From: Novipirellula caenicola
Lineage (GTDB): Bacteria; Planctomycetota; Planctomycetia; Pirellulales; Pirellulaceae
NCBI RefSeq assembly: GCF_039545035.1
Contig: NZ_BAABRO010000005.1
Span: 372,001 to 436,000 of the forward strand
Length of the DNA: 64,000 bases
Reading direction: 5' to 3'
The notes beneath the pieces were generated by a model that was given only the letters and a program-made list of their open reading frames with translations, ran no database searches and was not told the DNA's origin. This document shows positions 36,434 through 46,035 of the stretch, piece by piece. Both the position numbers and the translations under genes were made by a program. The first letter of the stretch is position 1. Each line of letters begins with the position of its first letter.

Positions 36434-37906
36434 ATGACGACCGAAAACGAAGTAAACCCCGATCGCTGGAACCGCTACTGCGCGCTGCGTGATTTGGTGC
36501 TCGACGAAGAGGCGGACGAAGCTCAGCTAGCAGAGCTGGAAGCATGCGTTGTCGCGGATTCGTTACTTAAACGCGATTTTGTTGAATCCTTACAAACTCG
36601 TGCCGCGATCACCTATACGAAAGATGAATTGGCGGTTTCTCCCGAAAAATGGGCCATGACATTCCTACCGGTGACCTCGGCGACACTGCCGTCATCGTCG
36701 CGGTGGTGGTCCATGCCCAAATGGGCGTACCTTGGGATCGCTGCTGGGATTCTTTTTTTCATGACCTCCGCATGGGTATACTTTGATCGCGGTGGTGACC
36801 AAGAGATGGGGCTGATCGTCAAAACCGAAAACTGCCAATGGCAGGGATCGACCATCCCGACTGTCCCAGGATCCTCGCTGCGTCGTGGCCGACTTGTTCT
36901 CGCTCGCGGGATTGCCGAACTACGGATTGGTTTGGTCGACGTGACGATGGAAGGCCCAGCGGATTTGGAATTGATTGGCTCGGATCGATGTTTTGTGCAC
37001 TCAGGTCGTATCCTTGCCAAAGTCCATGCTGGCGGTGAGGGTTTCCAGGTGCAAACCCCCACTTCACTATTGATCGATCGCGGTACCGTGTTCGGTGTGA
37101 ACGTCACCGCCGACGGCAATTCGGATTTGACCGTGGTCAACGGTCGCGTCGATGCGAAACATCTGTCCTCGGGTGCGACCGTCTCAGTGACCACCCATGA
37201 TGCGAGACGATTCACCCGTGTGGGAATTGAAACATTTACCAGGGAAAGCAACGACGAAGCAACGGATGCTCCGAGGCATTCCTACGCTACGGACGAACTA
37301 TCAACCGTTCAAATCTCGACCGCCATTGGCGAGGGCCGCGACGGCTACGTGATGGCGAGCAAACAGTCCGAAGAAAAGGTGTCGCGAGTTGCCCTGTTGG
37401 TGAAAGAACCGCCTGATTTTCATTGGGGCACGCCTTTCCGCCGCCGTGGCTATCTGCATTTTGATCTATCGTTTGTTTCCGAGCGAACGGTCCACTCGGC
37501 CAAACTGCAGTTGCAAGGCGTTCCCACCGAGATCGGTTTTCTATCATTAATGCCCGATGCCACGTTTGCCGTTTACGGGTTGACCGACGAGTCACTCGAA
37601 GATTGGGACGAAGCGACGCTGAGGTGGCAATCATCACCCGGAATGCTTGCTGACGGCGTGACGCTCGACCCTGCAAAAACCAAGTTGCTGGGGAAATTTG
37701 TCGTGCCCCAATCCGATCCCACGCGAATGTTCAGTATCGCGACGCCCGAACTTGCCGAGTTCCTGAACCAAGACACCAACGGCGGTGCTACGCTGATCCT
37801 GGTCTCGGAAACTGCCGGCATCAAGGATTGTTACGTGCATGGATTCGCCAGCCGGCGACACCCCGACGCATCCCCGCCAACACTGCGGTTGACGTTAACT
37901 CCCTAG
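36434..37906 (+). CDS. FecR-type sigma regulator with C-terminal DNRLRE-like domain
   Basis: 490 residues. Cytoplasmic anti-sigma-like N-terminus (DRWNRYCALRDLVLDEEADE then LAELEACV), one membrane helix (AYLGIAAGILFFMTSAWVYF, about residues 96-116), then a periplasmic FecR domain (PGSSLRRGRLVLARGIAELR, VTMEGPADLELIG, GTVFGVNVTADGNSDLTVVNGRV). The last ~170 residues (RRGYLHFDLSFVSERTVHSA, then KLQLQG, LEDWDEATLRW) resemble a DNRLRE/CBM96-like beta domain, known for carbohydrate binding. The design suggests a periplasmic glycan sensor that controls the sigma factor encoded 15 bp upstream. The signal and binding are inferred. Confidence 0.86.
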   Translation: MTTENEVNPDRWNRYCALRDLVLDEEADEAQLAELEACVVADSLLKRDFVESLQTRAAITYTKDELAVSPEKWAMTFLPVTSATLPSSSRWWSMPKWAYLGIAAGILFFMTSAWVYFDRGGDQEMGLIVKTENCQWQGSTIPTVPGSSLRRGRLVLARGIAELRIGLVDVTMEGPADLELIGSDRCFVHSGRILAKVHAGGEGFQVQTPTSLLIDRGTVFGVNVTADGNSDLTVVNGRVDAKHLSSGATVSVTTHDARRFTRVGIETFTRESNDEATDAPRHSYATDELSTVQISTAIGEGRDGYVMASKQSEEKVSRVALLVKEPPDFHWGTPFRRRGYLHFDLSFVSERTVHSAKLQLQGVPTEIGFLSLMPDATFAVYGLTDESLEDWDEATLRWQSSPGMLADGVTLDPAKTKLLGKFVVPQSDPTRMFSIATPELAEFLNQDTNGGATLILVSETAGIKDCYVHGFASRRHPDASPPTLRLTLTP

Positions 37907-37947
37907 CAAAAAATGTCGGACACCTTTTTACGGACACTTTCTTTCGC

Positions 37948-38112
37948 TTAGACGCCACCGCCTCCGGCATTTTCTGACTCAAAGCGAGACTCTTCGGCCT
38001 CGTAGACCGATTTGTCTTCGAGCGGTTTGACTTCCGACGTCGGACCGCTGTCACACCCGCTGATCACACACGGCGCGACCAAAAGCATCAACATCAATAA
38101 CCTATGAAACAT
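37948..38112 (-). CDS. Small lipoprotein next to a DUF1559 gene
   Basis: 54 residues. Hydrophobic signal segment FHRLLMLMLLVAPCVISGCDS ends in the lipobox ISGC; the mature part is acidic (EVKPLEDKSVYEAEESRFES) and ends Gly-rich. Short lipoproteins of this type regularly follow DUF1559 genes in planctomycetes. An AGGA lies 9 nt before the ATG. Function unknown. Confidence 0.72.
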   Translation of the reverse strand: MFHRLLMLMLLVAPCVISGCDSGPTSEVKPLEDKSVYEAEESRFESENAGGGGV

Positions 38113-38370
38113 GTTGGGGAGTCCTAAAAGAAGAAGGAAAGAAAAAGAACCGACATCGTGTGGCACATGCCAGTAAAACGACCGGGCATCCTGTGAGCTG
38201 TTGGCGTTAAAGAGCGTTTGGCTCTGGAATATCACAACCCGAAGCGTGAGCAAGGGAATCGTTATCTTGACTCGGTACTTCACCGACGCATCGGGTTACG
38301 ATGATGAGCGTCCCGCAAGGAAGAACCAGGCTTTCTAAACGGGACACAGCCGCGCTCCTGTCGGCGTACT

Positions 38371-39582
38371 TTAGAAATCGGCTTGAACCGTTTCCTTGGC
38401 GGCAGCCGAACCGAGGGCTCCCCACAAACCGTAAGGACTCTTTTCTCCGACGTTGCTGTTGTCCTTAGAAATGCTCCAACCCGACGCGGTGTTGCCCGAA
38501 TCGATGCTGTCGGTGATGAATTTCACTGCCCCATCGGCAAACAACACGTGACAACCACCTTGGTGGCGACTCGATGCGCTATAGACACCATGTTCCCAAT
38601 AGGTTCCGTAGCCATTGAATCCCATCACGCTCGGCGAGTTCGGTGGCAACACCGTGGTGATCGACGTCATCGCTGGCAGTGCGTCGTACCAACGGCCGCC
38701 GCGTGATTGCCCAAACGTGGTAAAGAGCTGCGATTCAGGAACGCTATAGAACAGCGGCCGCTGAGGGTCGCGTAGGGTATCGAGAATCGCGGGTCCACGC
38801 GAAACCGTTTGAGCTCCGCCCGATCCCGAAAAGTGGCTGTTGTCCAACACGCCACCGATCACGCCGGTGTCACCGAGATAGGTTGCGATTTCAGCCATCG
38901 CCACCGTGTTGCTGGTGCCGTCGAGAATGTCTCGGAAACCTCGATACCGTTCTCGAGTAAAGACGCCTCGCAATGAACCACGATCAAGGTAGATGTTCGG
39001 ATTGCTTGGTGGACTTGTATTCCAATTGGTGTTTTCGTTGTAGAAGATTCGTTTGACCGAATCACCAAGCGAATACGCGTAATTCGTTAACGCGGCTCCG
39101 CCTGCCGGTTGCCCTGGATCGGAAGGACAGCGATAGGACACAACCTGCGTTCGCCATGGACGATAATCATCGATATCAATGTGCAGTGCTGGACCAAACG
39201 CCGGCCAACCTGTTCCTGAACCAAGCGTGATCGCGGCGCTCGAATGAGGGGACTCACCGGGTTGAGCCAACAGCGGATTGGACATCATCTCCCATAGCGA
39301 TTGCTGTTCGATAAACGGCAACAGGGCGACCAGACAATTCAGTCGCCCCGTGTGATGACGAGTCCCGCTGCCTCCGCTGGGCAGCTTGTTGTAGGCCGCA
39401 TGGTAGTTGTGTAGACCGAGCCCGATTTGCTTGAAATTGTTGCTACACGACATCCGCCGTGCTGCTTCCCGCGCGGCTTGAACCGCCGGCAACAATAAAC
39501 CGACTAGCACGCCGATGATGGCGATCACCACCAGCAATTCAACAAGGGTGAACGCAGGACGAGGACACTTTTGACCGTTAAT
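38371..39582 (-). CDS. DUF1559 prepilin-like protein, apparent ATT start
   Basis: 403 residues if translation starts at ATT 39582. The type IV prepilin N-terminus CPRPAFTLVELLVVIAIIGV, followed by LVGLLLPAVQAAREAARRMS, is intact, but upstream of FTLVE the frame offers no ATG, GTG or TTG before a TGA at 39594-39592. A GAGGTGG site stands 4 to 7 nt before two successive ATT codons (39585, 39582). DUF1559 body motifs follow: NNFKQIGLGLHNYHAAYNKL, GFRDILDGTSNTVAMAE, CHVLFADGAVKFITDSID. These exported pseudopilin-like proteins are numerous in planctomycetes, with no known function. Starting at TTG 39537 would destroy the prepilin signal. Confidence 0.85.
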   Translation of the reverse strand: MNGQKCPRPAFTLVELLVVIAIIGVLVGLLLPAVQAAREAARRMSCSNNFKQIGLGLHNYHAAYNKLPSGGSGTRHHTGRLNCLVALLPFIEQQSLWEMMSNPLLAQPGESPHSSAAITLGSGTGWPAFGPALHIDIDDYRPWRTQVVSYRCPSDPGQPAGGAALTNYAYSLGDSVKRIFYNENTNWNTSPPSNPNIYLDRGSLRGVFTRERYRGFRDILDGTSNTVAMAEIATYLGDTGVIGGVLDNSHFSGSGGAQTVSRGPAILDTLRDPQRPLFYSVPESQLFTTFGQSRGGRWYDALPAMTSITTVLPPNSPSVMGFNGYGTYWEHGVYSASSRHQGGCHVLFADGAVKFITDSIDSGNTASGWSISKDNSNVGEKSPYGLWGALGSAAAKETVQADF

Positions 39583-39585
39583 AAT

Positions 39586-40089
39586 ACCACCTCAATTTGA
39601 TAAGAAAGGGATGAGCGAAGGTGTGACCACGATCCGGAAAACAGAAACTCTCTATAGAGCGAATTTACGAAATGAGAATTCTCATAATAGGGGGACAGTC
39701 CCGATAGTTCGCAGTCCTCATTTATAGAGCGGTTGTAAACGAACTCAGACATTAATAACAGAAATTTTTTCGTTATTTCCTCTAGGAGGTCGCCGATTTG
39801 CACGCAACGGGCATTTTGCATGACCGTGTCAGGGTCCCTATAGGTGCCAATCGTCAATCTCACTGATCCACTGAATCCAGACGACCGGACCGCTATAACG
39901 TAGGAACGAAATCGTGACTTCCAACCTGGAATCAAACGATGTGATACGGGTCACTCGCTTTGGCGAGCACGATCCGGTGCCATCAATCCTGGCAAATACC
40001 CACGCGATCTTGGACACGATCCTTGACCAGCACCCCCACATGCCACGGTCCTCGTGGCTCGCGTCATTCGCTTCTATTTAGGCTCTACC
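39586..40089. other. Divergent intergenic region with palindromes
   Basis: About 500 bp between the DUF1559 gene and the nitrilase gene. It contains the perfect palindromes CTCTATAGAG (39650-39659) and ATGAGAATTCTCAT (39672-39685), and TATAGAGCG repeated near 39653 and 39723. It is AT-rich around 39660-39780. No gene is supportable. Confidence 0.5.
39672..39685. promoter_or_regulatory. 14-bp perfect palindrome upstream of the DUF1559 gene
   Basis: ATGAGAATTCTCAT, 87 bp upstream of the apparent ATT start; a possible operator. A few such palindromes are expected by chance in 64 kb. Confidence 0.3.
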
Positions 40090-40878
40090 ATGAAACTGAG
40101 AATCTCTTTAGCACAGATGGATATTGCGTTGGGCGAACCGAGACGCAATTTAGAAACATTAAAAACGTTCATTGATGCGGCCGTGGTAGCCGGATCGGAT
40201 GTGCTCGTTTTGCCCGAGCTTTGGTCAACAGGATACGTCTTGGAACAAGCCGAGAAGTTCGTCACCCGTACCACCGAGGGCATCTTTGCCGACGTCTCTC
40301 AACTTGCACAGCAACATCGTCTGCACATCGTGGGATCCAATCTCTCGCTGCTCGCTGAAAATCAATATGGCAACACGCTTACTTGGGCAGCACCCGATGG
40401 AACTCTGCTCGGAAGCTACAATAAGATGCATCTATTCAGATTGATGGACGAGGAGAAATATCTAACGGCTGGTGACGAGCCCGTTATGATCGCGACACCC
40501 TGGGGCCAGGTGGGCCTTTCGATTTGTTATGACCTGAGGTTTCCGGAACTGTATCGCCAATATGCGCTCGCTGGTGCCCAACTCATTCTCGTTCCTGCCG
40601 AGTGGCCTCATCCGCGTTTGAATCACTGGCGGACGCTGCTCCGCGCACGCGCGATCGAAAATCAACTCTTTGTGATTGCCTGCAACCGAGTGGGGCAAGG
40701 CGGCGACGTATCCTTCTGTGGCCACTCGGCGATCGTTGACCCGTGGGGCGATGTACTGGTCGAAGGGGGCGAGGAAGAAGGACTGTTCACGGCCGACATC
40801 GATACCACAGCGGTGGAAGAGATTCGTGCAAAAATTCCCGTCTTCGCGGATCGCCGCCCGGAGTTGTATACGAAGTAG
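40090..40878 (+). CDS. Carbon-nitrogen hydrolase (nitrilase superfamily, omega-amidase-like)
   Basis: 262 residues from ATG 40090 (MKLRISLAQMDIALGEPRRN). The catalytic triad is Glu43 (VLPELWSTGY), Lys112 (YNKMHLF) and Cys146 (SICYDLRFPELYR); the AEWPHPRLNHWRTLLRARAIENQ segment and GHSAIVDPWGDVL are as in Nit2/YafV-type amidases. These cytosolic enzymes hydrolyse omega-amides such as alpha-ketoglutaramate or related deaminated products. No neighbouring gene clarifies the substrate. The upstream TTG/ATG options would add residues without family similarity. Confidence 0.88.
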   Translation: MKLRISLAQMDIALGEPRRNLETLKTFIDAAVVAGSDVLVLPELWSTGYVLEQAEKFVTRTTEGIFADVSQLAQQHRLHIVGSNLSLLAENQYGNTLTWAAPDGTLLGSYNKMHLFRLMDEEKYLTAGDEPVMIATPWGQVGLSICYDLRFPELYRQYALAGAQLILVPAEWPHPRLNHWRTLLRARAIENQLFVIACNRVGQGGDVSFCGHSAIVDPWGDVLVEGGEEEGLFTADIDTTAVEEIRAKIPVFADRRPELYTK

Positions 40879-41048
40879 GCAGATCAGCAATTTCAAAGCG
40901 TCGGTGGAGACACCCCGTCGTCGGTCGCCACCGCGTCGGGACGGCCGGTGTGATCGATGCTCGCCATCAGCAACGGCGAGACTGATCTTCTGAGGCGAAC
41001 TGATTCACGCAGGGCTGCTGACATTCAATCAAGTGACCGTGAATCCGT

Positions 41049-42488
41049 TCAGATGCAGTACTCGATCGTATCCAGGTTAGAAACCGCGACCGGTTCTTGA
41101 TCCAGGATGGACCGCGCTACCAAGTACGCTTGCTGACGCAGTTCGGGCACCGCGATACTCTCCCATAACGTGCCCTTCAAGATCGGGCCGATCGCGCGCA
41201 TGAAAGGCACCGGAGCATCATTGGTGTCCAGTACCGTGAAGTCATCGGCCACCGCGATTCCCATGTCCATAGCATCCGGTTTGGCCAAACCTCGATCGAA
41301 CAGATTGCGATACAGCGGCAACGCGGAATCGGAGAATCGAGATTTGGGACCTGTGCAATTGATGACCAAGTCACCTTCGATGCGTTTCGGCGATCCTTCG
41401 CGATCCACCATCTGAATTTCGATACCATGTTCACCCGCCGTTAACGATTGGATTGTCGCTGGGGTGATGGTCAATTGACCGCAGTCGAGCGCATCGGTGA
41501 TTGCATCATGGATCGGGCCGGCGATACGGTGACGAATCACGTTCCAGTCCGCCGAGTACTTTTTCAAGAACAATGTCCGTTCATCGAGCGATAGGTCCTT
41601 CCACAACTGTTGCGTGCGACTTCGCAATTTGTCGACCGCGATCGCAGGGTTTTGGCTGGCGCCCCGCAGACGTTCACAATCCTGGCGAATCAATCGCACC
41701 AACTCTTTTAACGAACGCGTTTGCCCGTCATCAGGGATCACCTGTGGCCACTCGATGCCACGGAAATGACGCTGCGGCAACATTCCATTGCGAGAGATCG
41801 CGGTCACCTTTCCGCACCACCCTTTGTTGCGAAGTGTCACGATCACATCAACCGCAGTCAGCCCGGTCCCCAAGATCACAATGTGCTTGTCGTCGCTGGG
41901 AAGATTCTCGTGCCAATCCTTCCATGGGTTGCCGCAATAACGTCGATCGTTCGCGAGTACGCTGGCGCCGGGCAATCCGGCCGGCGGTTGATTCCCGGTC
42001 GCCAACAAAATCGATTCGGCTTCGATCGGCTCGCCGTTTTCCAACATCACCACGCCCCCTTGGTTGCCGCTAGCCGACAAACCGCGCGGAACTACGTCGA
42101 CGGCAGAATCCTCTACCACTTCGCACTGGACGCTGGATCGAGGATCCGCCGTACCGAGATAGTGAGCTGCTAAGCCACGAACATAATCACCAAAAATTCG
42201 CCTAGGAATGAACGTTTCGCGAAGGGTATCGTCGTCGATCGCATCAAACTCGCTTCGCGAGCGCAACCAATCGAAAAAGTGCGACGGATGATCCGGAAAA
42301 GCCGACATGTTTCGGGCTGCCACGTTCAGCAAATGCTCGCTACGCGTCGTTCCGTATGCGGTCCCGCGGCCAAATGGGCTTCCTGAGTTGATGATCACAA
42401 CTCGCTGAGGTGTGGTGGCGAAGCGAGTAAGATTGACGGCGGCCAGCGTTCCGCTGAACCCGCCACCGATGATGGCCGTGGTTGGCAT
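41049..42488 (-). CDS. FAD/NAD(P)-binding protein (YdhS-like)
   Basis: 479 residues. Dinucleotide motif IIGGGFSGTLAAVNL at residues 6-20, then PFGRGTAYGTTRSEHLLNVA with NMSAFPDHPSHFFDWL, the signature of the FAD_NAD(P)-binding_9 family; second dinucleotide motif IVILGTGLTAVDVIVTL in mid-protein, and VINCTGPKSRFSDSALPLYR. Members are flavoproteins with unproven reactions; similar enzymes hydroxylate amines or act in siderophore or sulfur metabolism. It is divergent from a MarR gene, with a strong palindrome between them, so regulation by that MarR protein is plausible. Confidence 0.85.
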   Translation of the reverse strand: MPTTAIIGGGFSGTLAAVNLTRFATTPQRVVIINSGSPFGRGTAYGTTRSEHLLNVAARNMSAFPDHPSHFFDWLRSRSEFDAIDDDTLRETFIPRRIFGDYVRGLAAHYLGTADPRSSVQCEVVEDSAVDVVPRGLSASGNQGGVVMLENGEPIEAESILLATGNQPPAGLPGASVLANDRRYCGNPWKDWHENLPSDDKHIVILGTGLTAVDVIVTLRNKGWCGKVTAISRNGMLPQRHFRGIEWPQVIPDDGQTRSLKELVRLIRQDCERLRGASQNPAIAVDKLRSRTQQLWKDLSLDERTLFLKKYSADWNVIRHRIAGPIHDAITDALDCGQLTITPATIQSLTAGEHGIEIQMVDREGSPKRIEGDLVINCTGPKSRFSDSALPLYRNLFDRGLAKPDAMDMGIAVADDFTVLDTNDAPVPFMRAIGPILKGTLWESIAVPELRQQAYLVARSILDQEPVAVSNLDTIEYCI

Positions 42489-42634
42489 GTCGACAAACTT
42501 CCATAGATAGAGAGGGAAGGTGATGCGCCCAAGGGGGCACGCATCCCACTTGCAGTTTTCAAGGAGGGGGGGGACCGTAAACCAGTCTCTGTCGCAACGG
42601 GTTTAAACCGCATACATCAGATCTTGATTCGCGA

Positions 42635-42654
42635 ATATCTTATCGATAAAGTAT
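42635..42654. promoter_or_regulatory. Candidate MarR operator
   Basis: ATATCTTATCGATAAAGTAT is a near-perfect 20-bp palindrome with perfect core TTATCGATAA (42640-42649), lying between the divergent FAD-protein and MarR genes. Length and AT-richness are typical of MarR sites. Binding is inferred. Confidence 0.5.
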
Positions 42655-42719
42655 TATTGCGTCAACTGATATCGATCCTTCACCTTCCTTTACGAATCCC
42701 TCCCTTCAGGTTCCTTTTG

Positions 42720-43232
42720 ATGAGCGACCTTTCCCAAGAACTGCACCGCTGCGAACCTTTCGCAAGCGTGGATCAAGAAGCCGTCGTGAGCTTGGTTCGC
42801 ACCGGGGACCAACTCGACAATCACTTAGCGCGATTCTTTCGCCAACACGACATGACGTTTTCGCAATACAATCTGCTTCGCATTTTGGATATGGAGGACC
42901 GTCCGTTGACGTGCAGCGAAATTGGCGAGCGTCTGGTCCAAGTCGTCCCGGCCGTCACGGCATTGGTCGATCGATTGTTAAAACGTGAACTCGTTACGCG
43001 CGAGCGAAGTGAAACCGATCGTCGGGCGGTTTATGTGACGATCACCAAGGAAGGCCGCAAGTTGGTCTCGCCGATCGTTGAACACCTACGCGAACTCGAA
43101 CGCGATGTCATGAGCGATCTGAAACGCCGTGAACAAAAGGAGTTGATTCGGTTGCTGCAGTTAGTGCGAACCAGCATGAACAAAGCGGTCGAACGTCGTG
43201 CCGGCGAATCGCTTTCTAGTTCCGCTCTGTAG
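42720..43232 (+). CDS. MarR-family transcriptional regulator
   Basis: 170 residues from ATG 42720; the frame is open further upstream but that part overlaps the palindrome and lacks family similarity. Winged-helix core: FRQHDMTFSQYNLLRILDME, CSEIGERLVQVVPAVTALVD (recognition helix), RLLKRELVTRERSETDRRAV (wing), followed by the dimerisation helices. It likely represses itself and the divergent FAD-protein gene. Ligand unknown. Confidence 0.9.
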   Translation: MSDLSQELHRCEPFASVDQEAVVSLVRTGDQLDNHLARFFRQHDMTFSQYNLLRILDMEDRPLTCSEIGERLVQVVPAVTALVDRLLKRELVTRERSETDRRAVYVTITKEGRKLVSPIVEHLRELERDVMSDLKRREQKELIRLLQLVRTSMNKAVERRAGESLSSSAL

Positions 43233-43319
43233 CTTCGTTTTTCTGTTCGTTCTTTCCCCTTGCCTCGATTGCGTCTTGCATTCCGATTTTTCCACCCTCC
43301 TACCCCATGATTCCCACCC

Positions 43320-44771
43320 ATGAGCACTGAAGCATCTTCACCAAAATCCAGCGATCATGAATCGATCGACGACGATTCGGTCCTTGCCACACCACCACCG
43401 CGACCGAGTCTGTGGAAGGACATGTCGACCAGCGAAGATTGGTGGGCGATTTGGTGTGCCGGCCTGTTGCTTCTTGGTGCCTTCGCCGCCGTTTGGTTCA
43501 GCCAAGGCGAGCACGTCAGCGAAAATATCGTCGCCGGCGAATCGGTCAGTATCACCAGTCCGCTAAAACCCTACCTCTCGAAACCGGGCAAGTGGACCGA
43601 CAACCCGATTGACGCCATCGCATCAAGTTGGCAAGGCATCCTTGGAGCCTTTGTGATCATCGGGGCGTTGTTTGCGGTCGCCAATCAGATGCGGGGTAAA
43701 TCTGCGTCGGCCTTCTTGGCGGCGTTCCCGTTCGTGTTTCTGCTGGCGACGTTGGCGTATTGGATGTCGGGTCAAAGCGTGGTCAAAGCCTACAATCTTG
43801 AATACGCATTGTGGGCACTGTTAGTGGGGCTGATCATCAGCAACACGGTCGGCACGCCCAAGTTTCTGCGTCCGGCGATCTCGACTGAATTTTTTATCAA
43901 GACCGGCTTGGTACTGCTTGGGGCGGAAGTGCTGATGAGTCGCTTGTTAGCCTTGGGTTTGCCCGGTGTGTTTGTCGCTTGGGTGGTCACGCCGGTCGTG
44001 TTGATTTCGACGTACGTGTTTGGCCAAAAGATTCTAAAAATCCAATCCAAATCGCTCAATATGGTGATCTCTGCGGACATGTCCGTGTGTGGTGTCTCGG
44101 CCGCGATTGCCACGGCGGCGGCATGCAAAGCCAAGAAAGAGGAATTGTCACTTTCGATTGGTTTGTCATTGGGATTCACCGTCATCATGATGGCGGTGAT
44201 GCCCGCGGTGATCACCGCCACGGGTATGGATCCCATCCTGGGTGGCGCGTGGTTGGGCGGAACGATTGATGCTACCGGTGCAGTGGCAGCCGCCGGTGCG
44301 GTGCTGGGCGACGAAGCACTCGAAGTCGCGGCAACCGTGAAGATGATCCAAAACATTCTAATCGGCGTGACCGCTTTCTGCGTGGCGATCTATTGGGTCA
44401 CGTTTGTCGAACGAGATCCAACGGGTCCCAAGATCGGGCTGTCCGAAATCTGGTATCGTTTCCCAAAATTTGTGCTCGGCTTTGTCTCGATGTCGATCCT
44501 GTTTTCGGTACTCTATTCCTCGTTGATTAACGGACCGGAACTGATCAACGCGATGATCAGCGGGTCGACCAAAACGCTTCGCGGTTGGCTCTTCTGTTTG
44601 GCGTTTGTTAGCATCGGGTTGGAAACCAATTTCCGTCAATTGTTTCCTCAACTCAAAGGCGGCAAACCTCTGGTTCTGTATGTCTGCGGTCAATCGCTCA
44701 ACTTGATTTTGACTTTGCTGATGGCTTGGTTGATGTTCAAAGTCATCTTCGCGGATGCGGTGACGCCATGA
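43320..44771 (+). CDS. YeiH-type putative sulfate exporter family transporter
   Basis: 483 residues with ~11 helices. Landmarks of the YeiH/UPF0324 family: [39 protein letters not shown] then [70 protein letters not shown] and [16 protein letters not shown]. It has an extra ~35-residue hydrophilic N-terminus and an enlarged first periplasmic loop. The family is called putative sulfate exporter, though the substrate is unsettled; sulfate or taurine-derived sulfite export would suit a sulfatase-rich organism. The stop overlaps the start of a 79-residue gene (ATGA). Confidence 0.88.
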   Translation: MSTEASSPKSSDHESIDDDSVLATPPPRPSLWKDMSTSEDWWAIWCAGLLLLGAFAAVWFSQGEHVSENIVAGESVSITSPLKPYLSKPGKWTDNPIDAIASSWQGILGAFVIIGALFAVANQMRGKSASAFLAAFPFVFLLATLAYWMSGQSVVKAYNLEYALWALLVGLIISNTVGTPKFLRPAISTEFFIKTGLVLLGAEVLMSRLLALGLPGVFVAWVVTPVVLISTYVFGQKILKIQSKSLNMVISADMSVCGVSAAIATAAACKAKKEELSLSIGLSLGFTVIMMAVMPAVITATGMDPILGGAWLGGTIDATGAVAAAGAVLGDEALEVAATVKMIQNILIGVTAFCVAIYWVTFVERDPTGPKIGLSEIWYRFPKFVLGFVSMSILFSVLYSSLINGPELINAMISGSTKTLRGWLFCLAFVSIGLETNFRQLFPQLKGGKPLVLYVCGQSLNLILTLLMAWLMFKVIFADAVTP

Positions 44772-45007
44772 CCCCACGCGGACGCGTTTACCGAGCGGTA
44801 TCGCTGGCGGGTTCGATTGCCGTGCTTTGGATCATTTGGTTGGTGATCCTGCCGGCGTATGCTCGCCAGCCAAAGATGCGTGATCATTTGCAGTGGCTGG
44901 ACGATCAAGGTATCGACCCCAGCGCGATGTATTACACCGAGCTGGAGGTGATGGAGGATATTTTGGCGAAGCAGCGGCAGGCCGAGCTTCTGCACCACCC
45001 TCGGTAA
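44768..45007 (+). CDS. Small single-helix membrane protein coupled to the YeiH-type transporter
   Basis: 79 residues, starting at the ATG that overlaps the transporter stop. One membrane helix ([20 protein letters not shown], residues ~9-28) is followed by a ~50-residue charged cytosolic or periplasmic tail ([40 protein letters not shown]). Translational coupling and size suggest an accessory subunit of the transporter. No named family is recognised. Confidence 0.65.
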   Translation: MTPRGRVYRAVSLAGSIAVLWIIWLVILPAYARQPKMRDHLQWLDDQGIDPSAMYYTELEVMEDILAKQRQAELLHHPR

Positions 45008-45048
45008 CCATTACTTTCGATCGCCGTTTTAAGCCTGAAAGAACCGTC

Positions 45049-46035
45049 ATGAACAAACCAGTCCAAGGTAACATCGCGATTGTCGGTCAAGGATTGATGG
45101 GGCTGACGTCCGCTCTGCGGCTATTGGAAGCTGGTTTTGCGGTAACGCTGTTTAGCAAGGAACCGTTTGAGCAAACCAATTCGATGTCGGCTGGCGCCTA
45201 TTGGTGGCCGCACCGAACGTATCCCATGGACCGCGTGACTTCGTGGGCCAAAACCACGTACGACGAGTATGTCAAACAAAGCGCCGACGCTGACTCGGGC
45301 GTCTTTTTTGAACAACACCTTCGTTTCTGTCTCGATCCCGACGACAGCGCGTACGTGCTCGACATTGTCGACCAATGGGAACGAGTCGACGGCGCCGATT
45401 ATGGAGTGCCCTGTGCCGAAGCGTTCCGCGTCACCGTGCCGGTGATCGACGTTCCCATCTTCATGAGGCAATTGAAACAACGTGTCGCCGGCGCCAACGC
45501 AGCGTTTGTCACGCGAACGATTGAATCACCTGATTCGTTGTTCCCCGAGTTTGATCTTGTCGTGAATTGTACGGGAGTCGAGGCTCGTGAATTTGCCCAC
45601 GATGAAGAGGTCTTTCCGATTCGCGGGCAAGTCGTCCGTGTGGCTCGTCCCGAAGGGCTCCGCCGATCGACGCGGATCTATCAAAAGGACGATCGATTCA
45701 CGTTGGTGCTGCCTCGCACCCACGACGTCATCCTTGGCGGGACGGCGCAAGAAGGTGACTGGGACCGCAGCGAACGCGATACCGATACCGCGGCGATCCT
45801 TGCTCGCTGTGCTGAAATTGTGCCCGAGATCAAGGACGCCAACGTGCTAGGCACCGCCGTCGGGCTTCGCCCCGGCCGTCATGCCGTCCGGCTTGAGCTG
45901 GACACGAGCTCCTCAGCCCGCCCCGTGGTACATAACTATGGTCATGGCGGCGGCGGCTACACCGTCGCATGGGGATGTGCCGACGAGGTGGTGGCACTTG
46001 TGCGAGGCGTCAAAAAAGATTCCGACACGTTTTGA
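45049..46035 (+). CDS. FAD-dependent D-amino-acid oxidase
   Basis: 328 residues from ATG 45049, 41 bp after the small membrane protein gene. The FAD motif IVGQGLMGLTSALRLLEAGF is at residues 10-29; NSMSAGAYWWPHRTYP, FDLVVNCTGVEAREFA, FPIRGQVVRVARP, VGLRPGRHAVRLE and NYGHGGGGYTVAWGCADEV match the D-amino-acid/D-aspartate oxidase family, with the substrate-carboxylate Arg in GLRPGR. It would oxidise D-amino acids to keto acids, ammonia and H2O2. Such enzymes are uncommon in bacteria but recurrent in planctomycetes and actinomycetes. Cytoplasmic; no signal peptide. Confidence 0.87.
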   Translation: MNKPVQGNIAIVGQGLMGLTSALRLLEAGFAVTLFSKEPFEQTNSMSAGAYWWPHRTYPMDRVTSWAKTTYDEYVKQSADADSGVFFEQHLRFCLDPDDSAYVLDIVDQWERVDGADYGVPCAEAFRVTVPVIDVPIFMRQLKQRVAGANAAFVTRTIESPDSLFPEFDLVVNCTGVEAREFAHDEEVFPIRGQVVRVARPEGLRRSTRIYQKDDRFTLVLPRTHDVILGGTAQEGDWDRSERDTDTAAILARCAEIVPEIKDANVLGTAVGLRPGRHAVRLELDTSSSARPVVHNYGHGGGGYTVAWGCADEVVALVRGVKKDSDTF

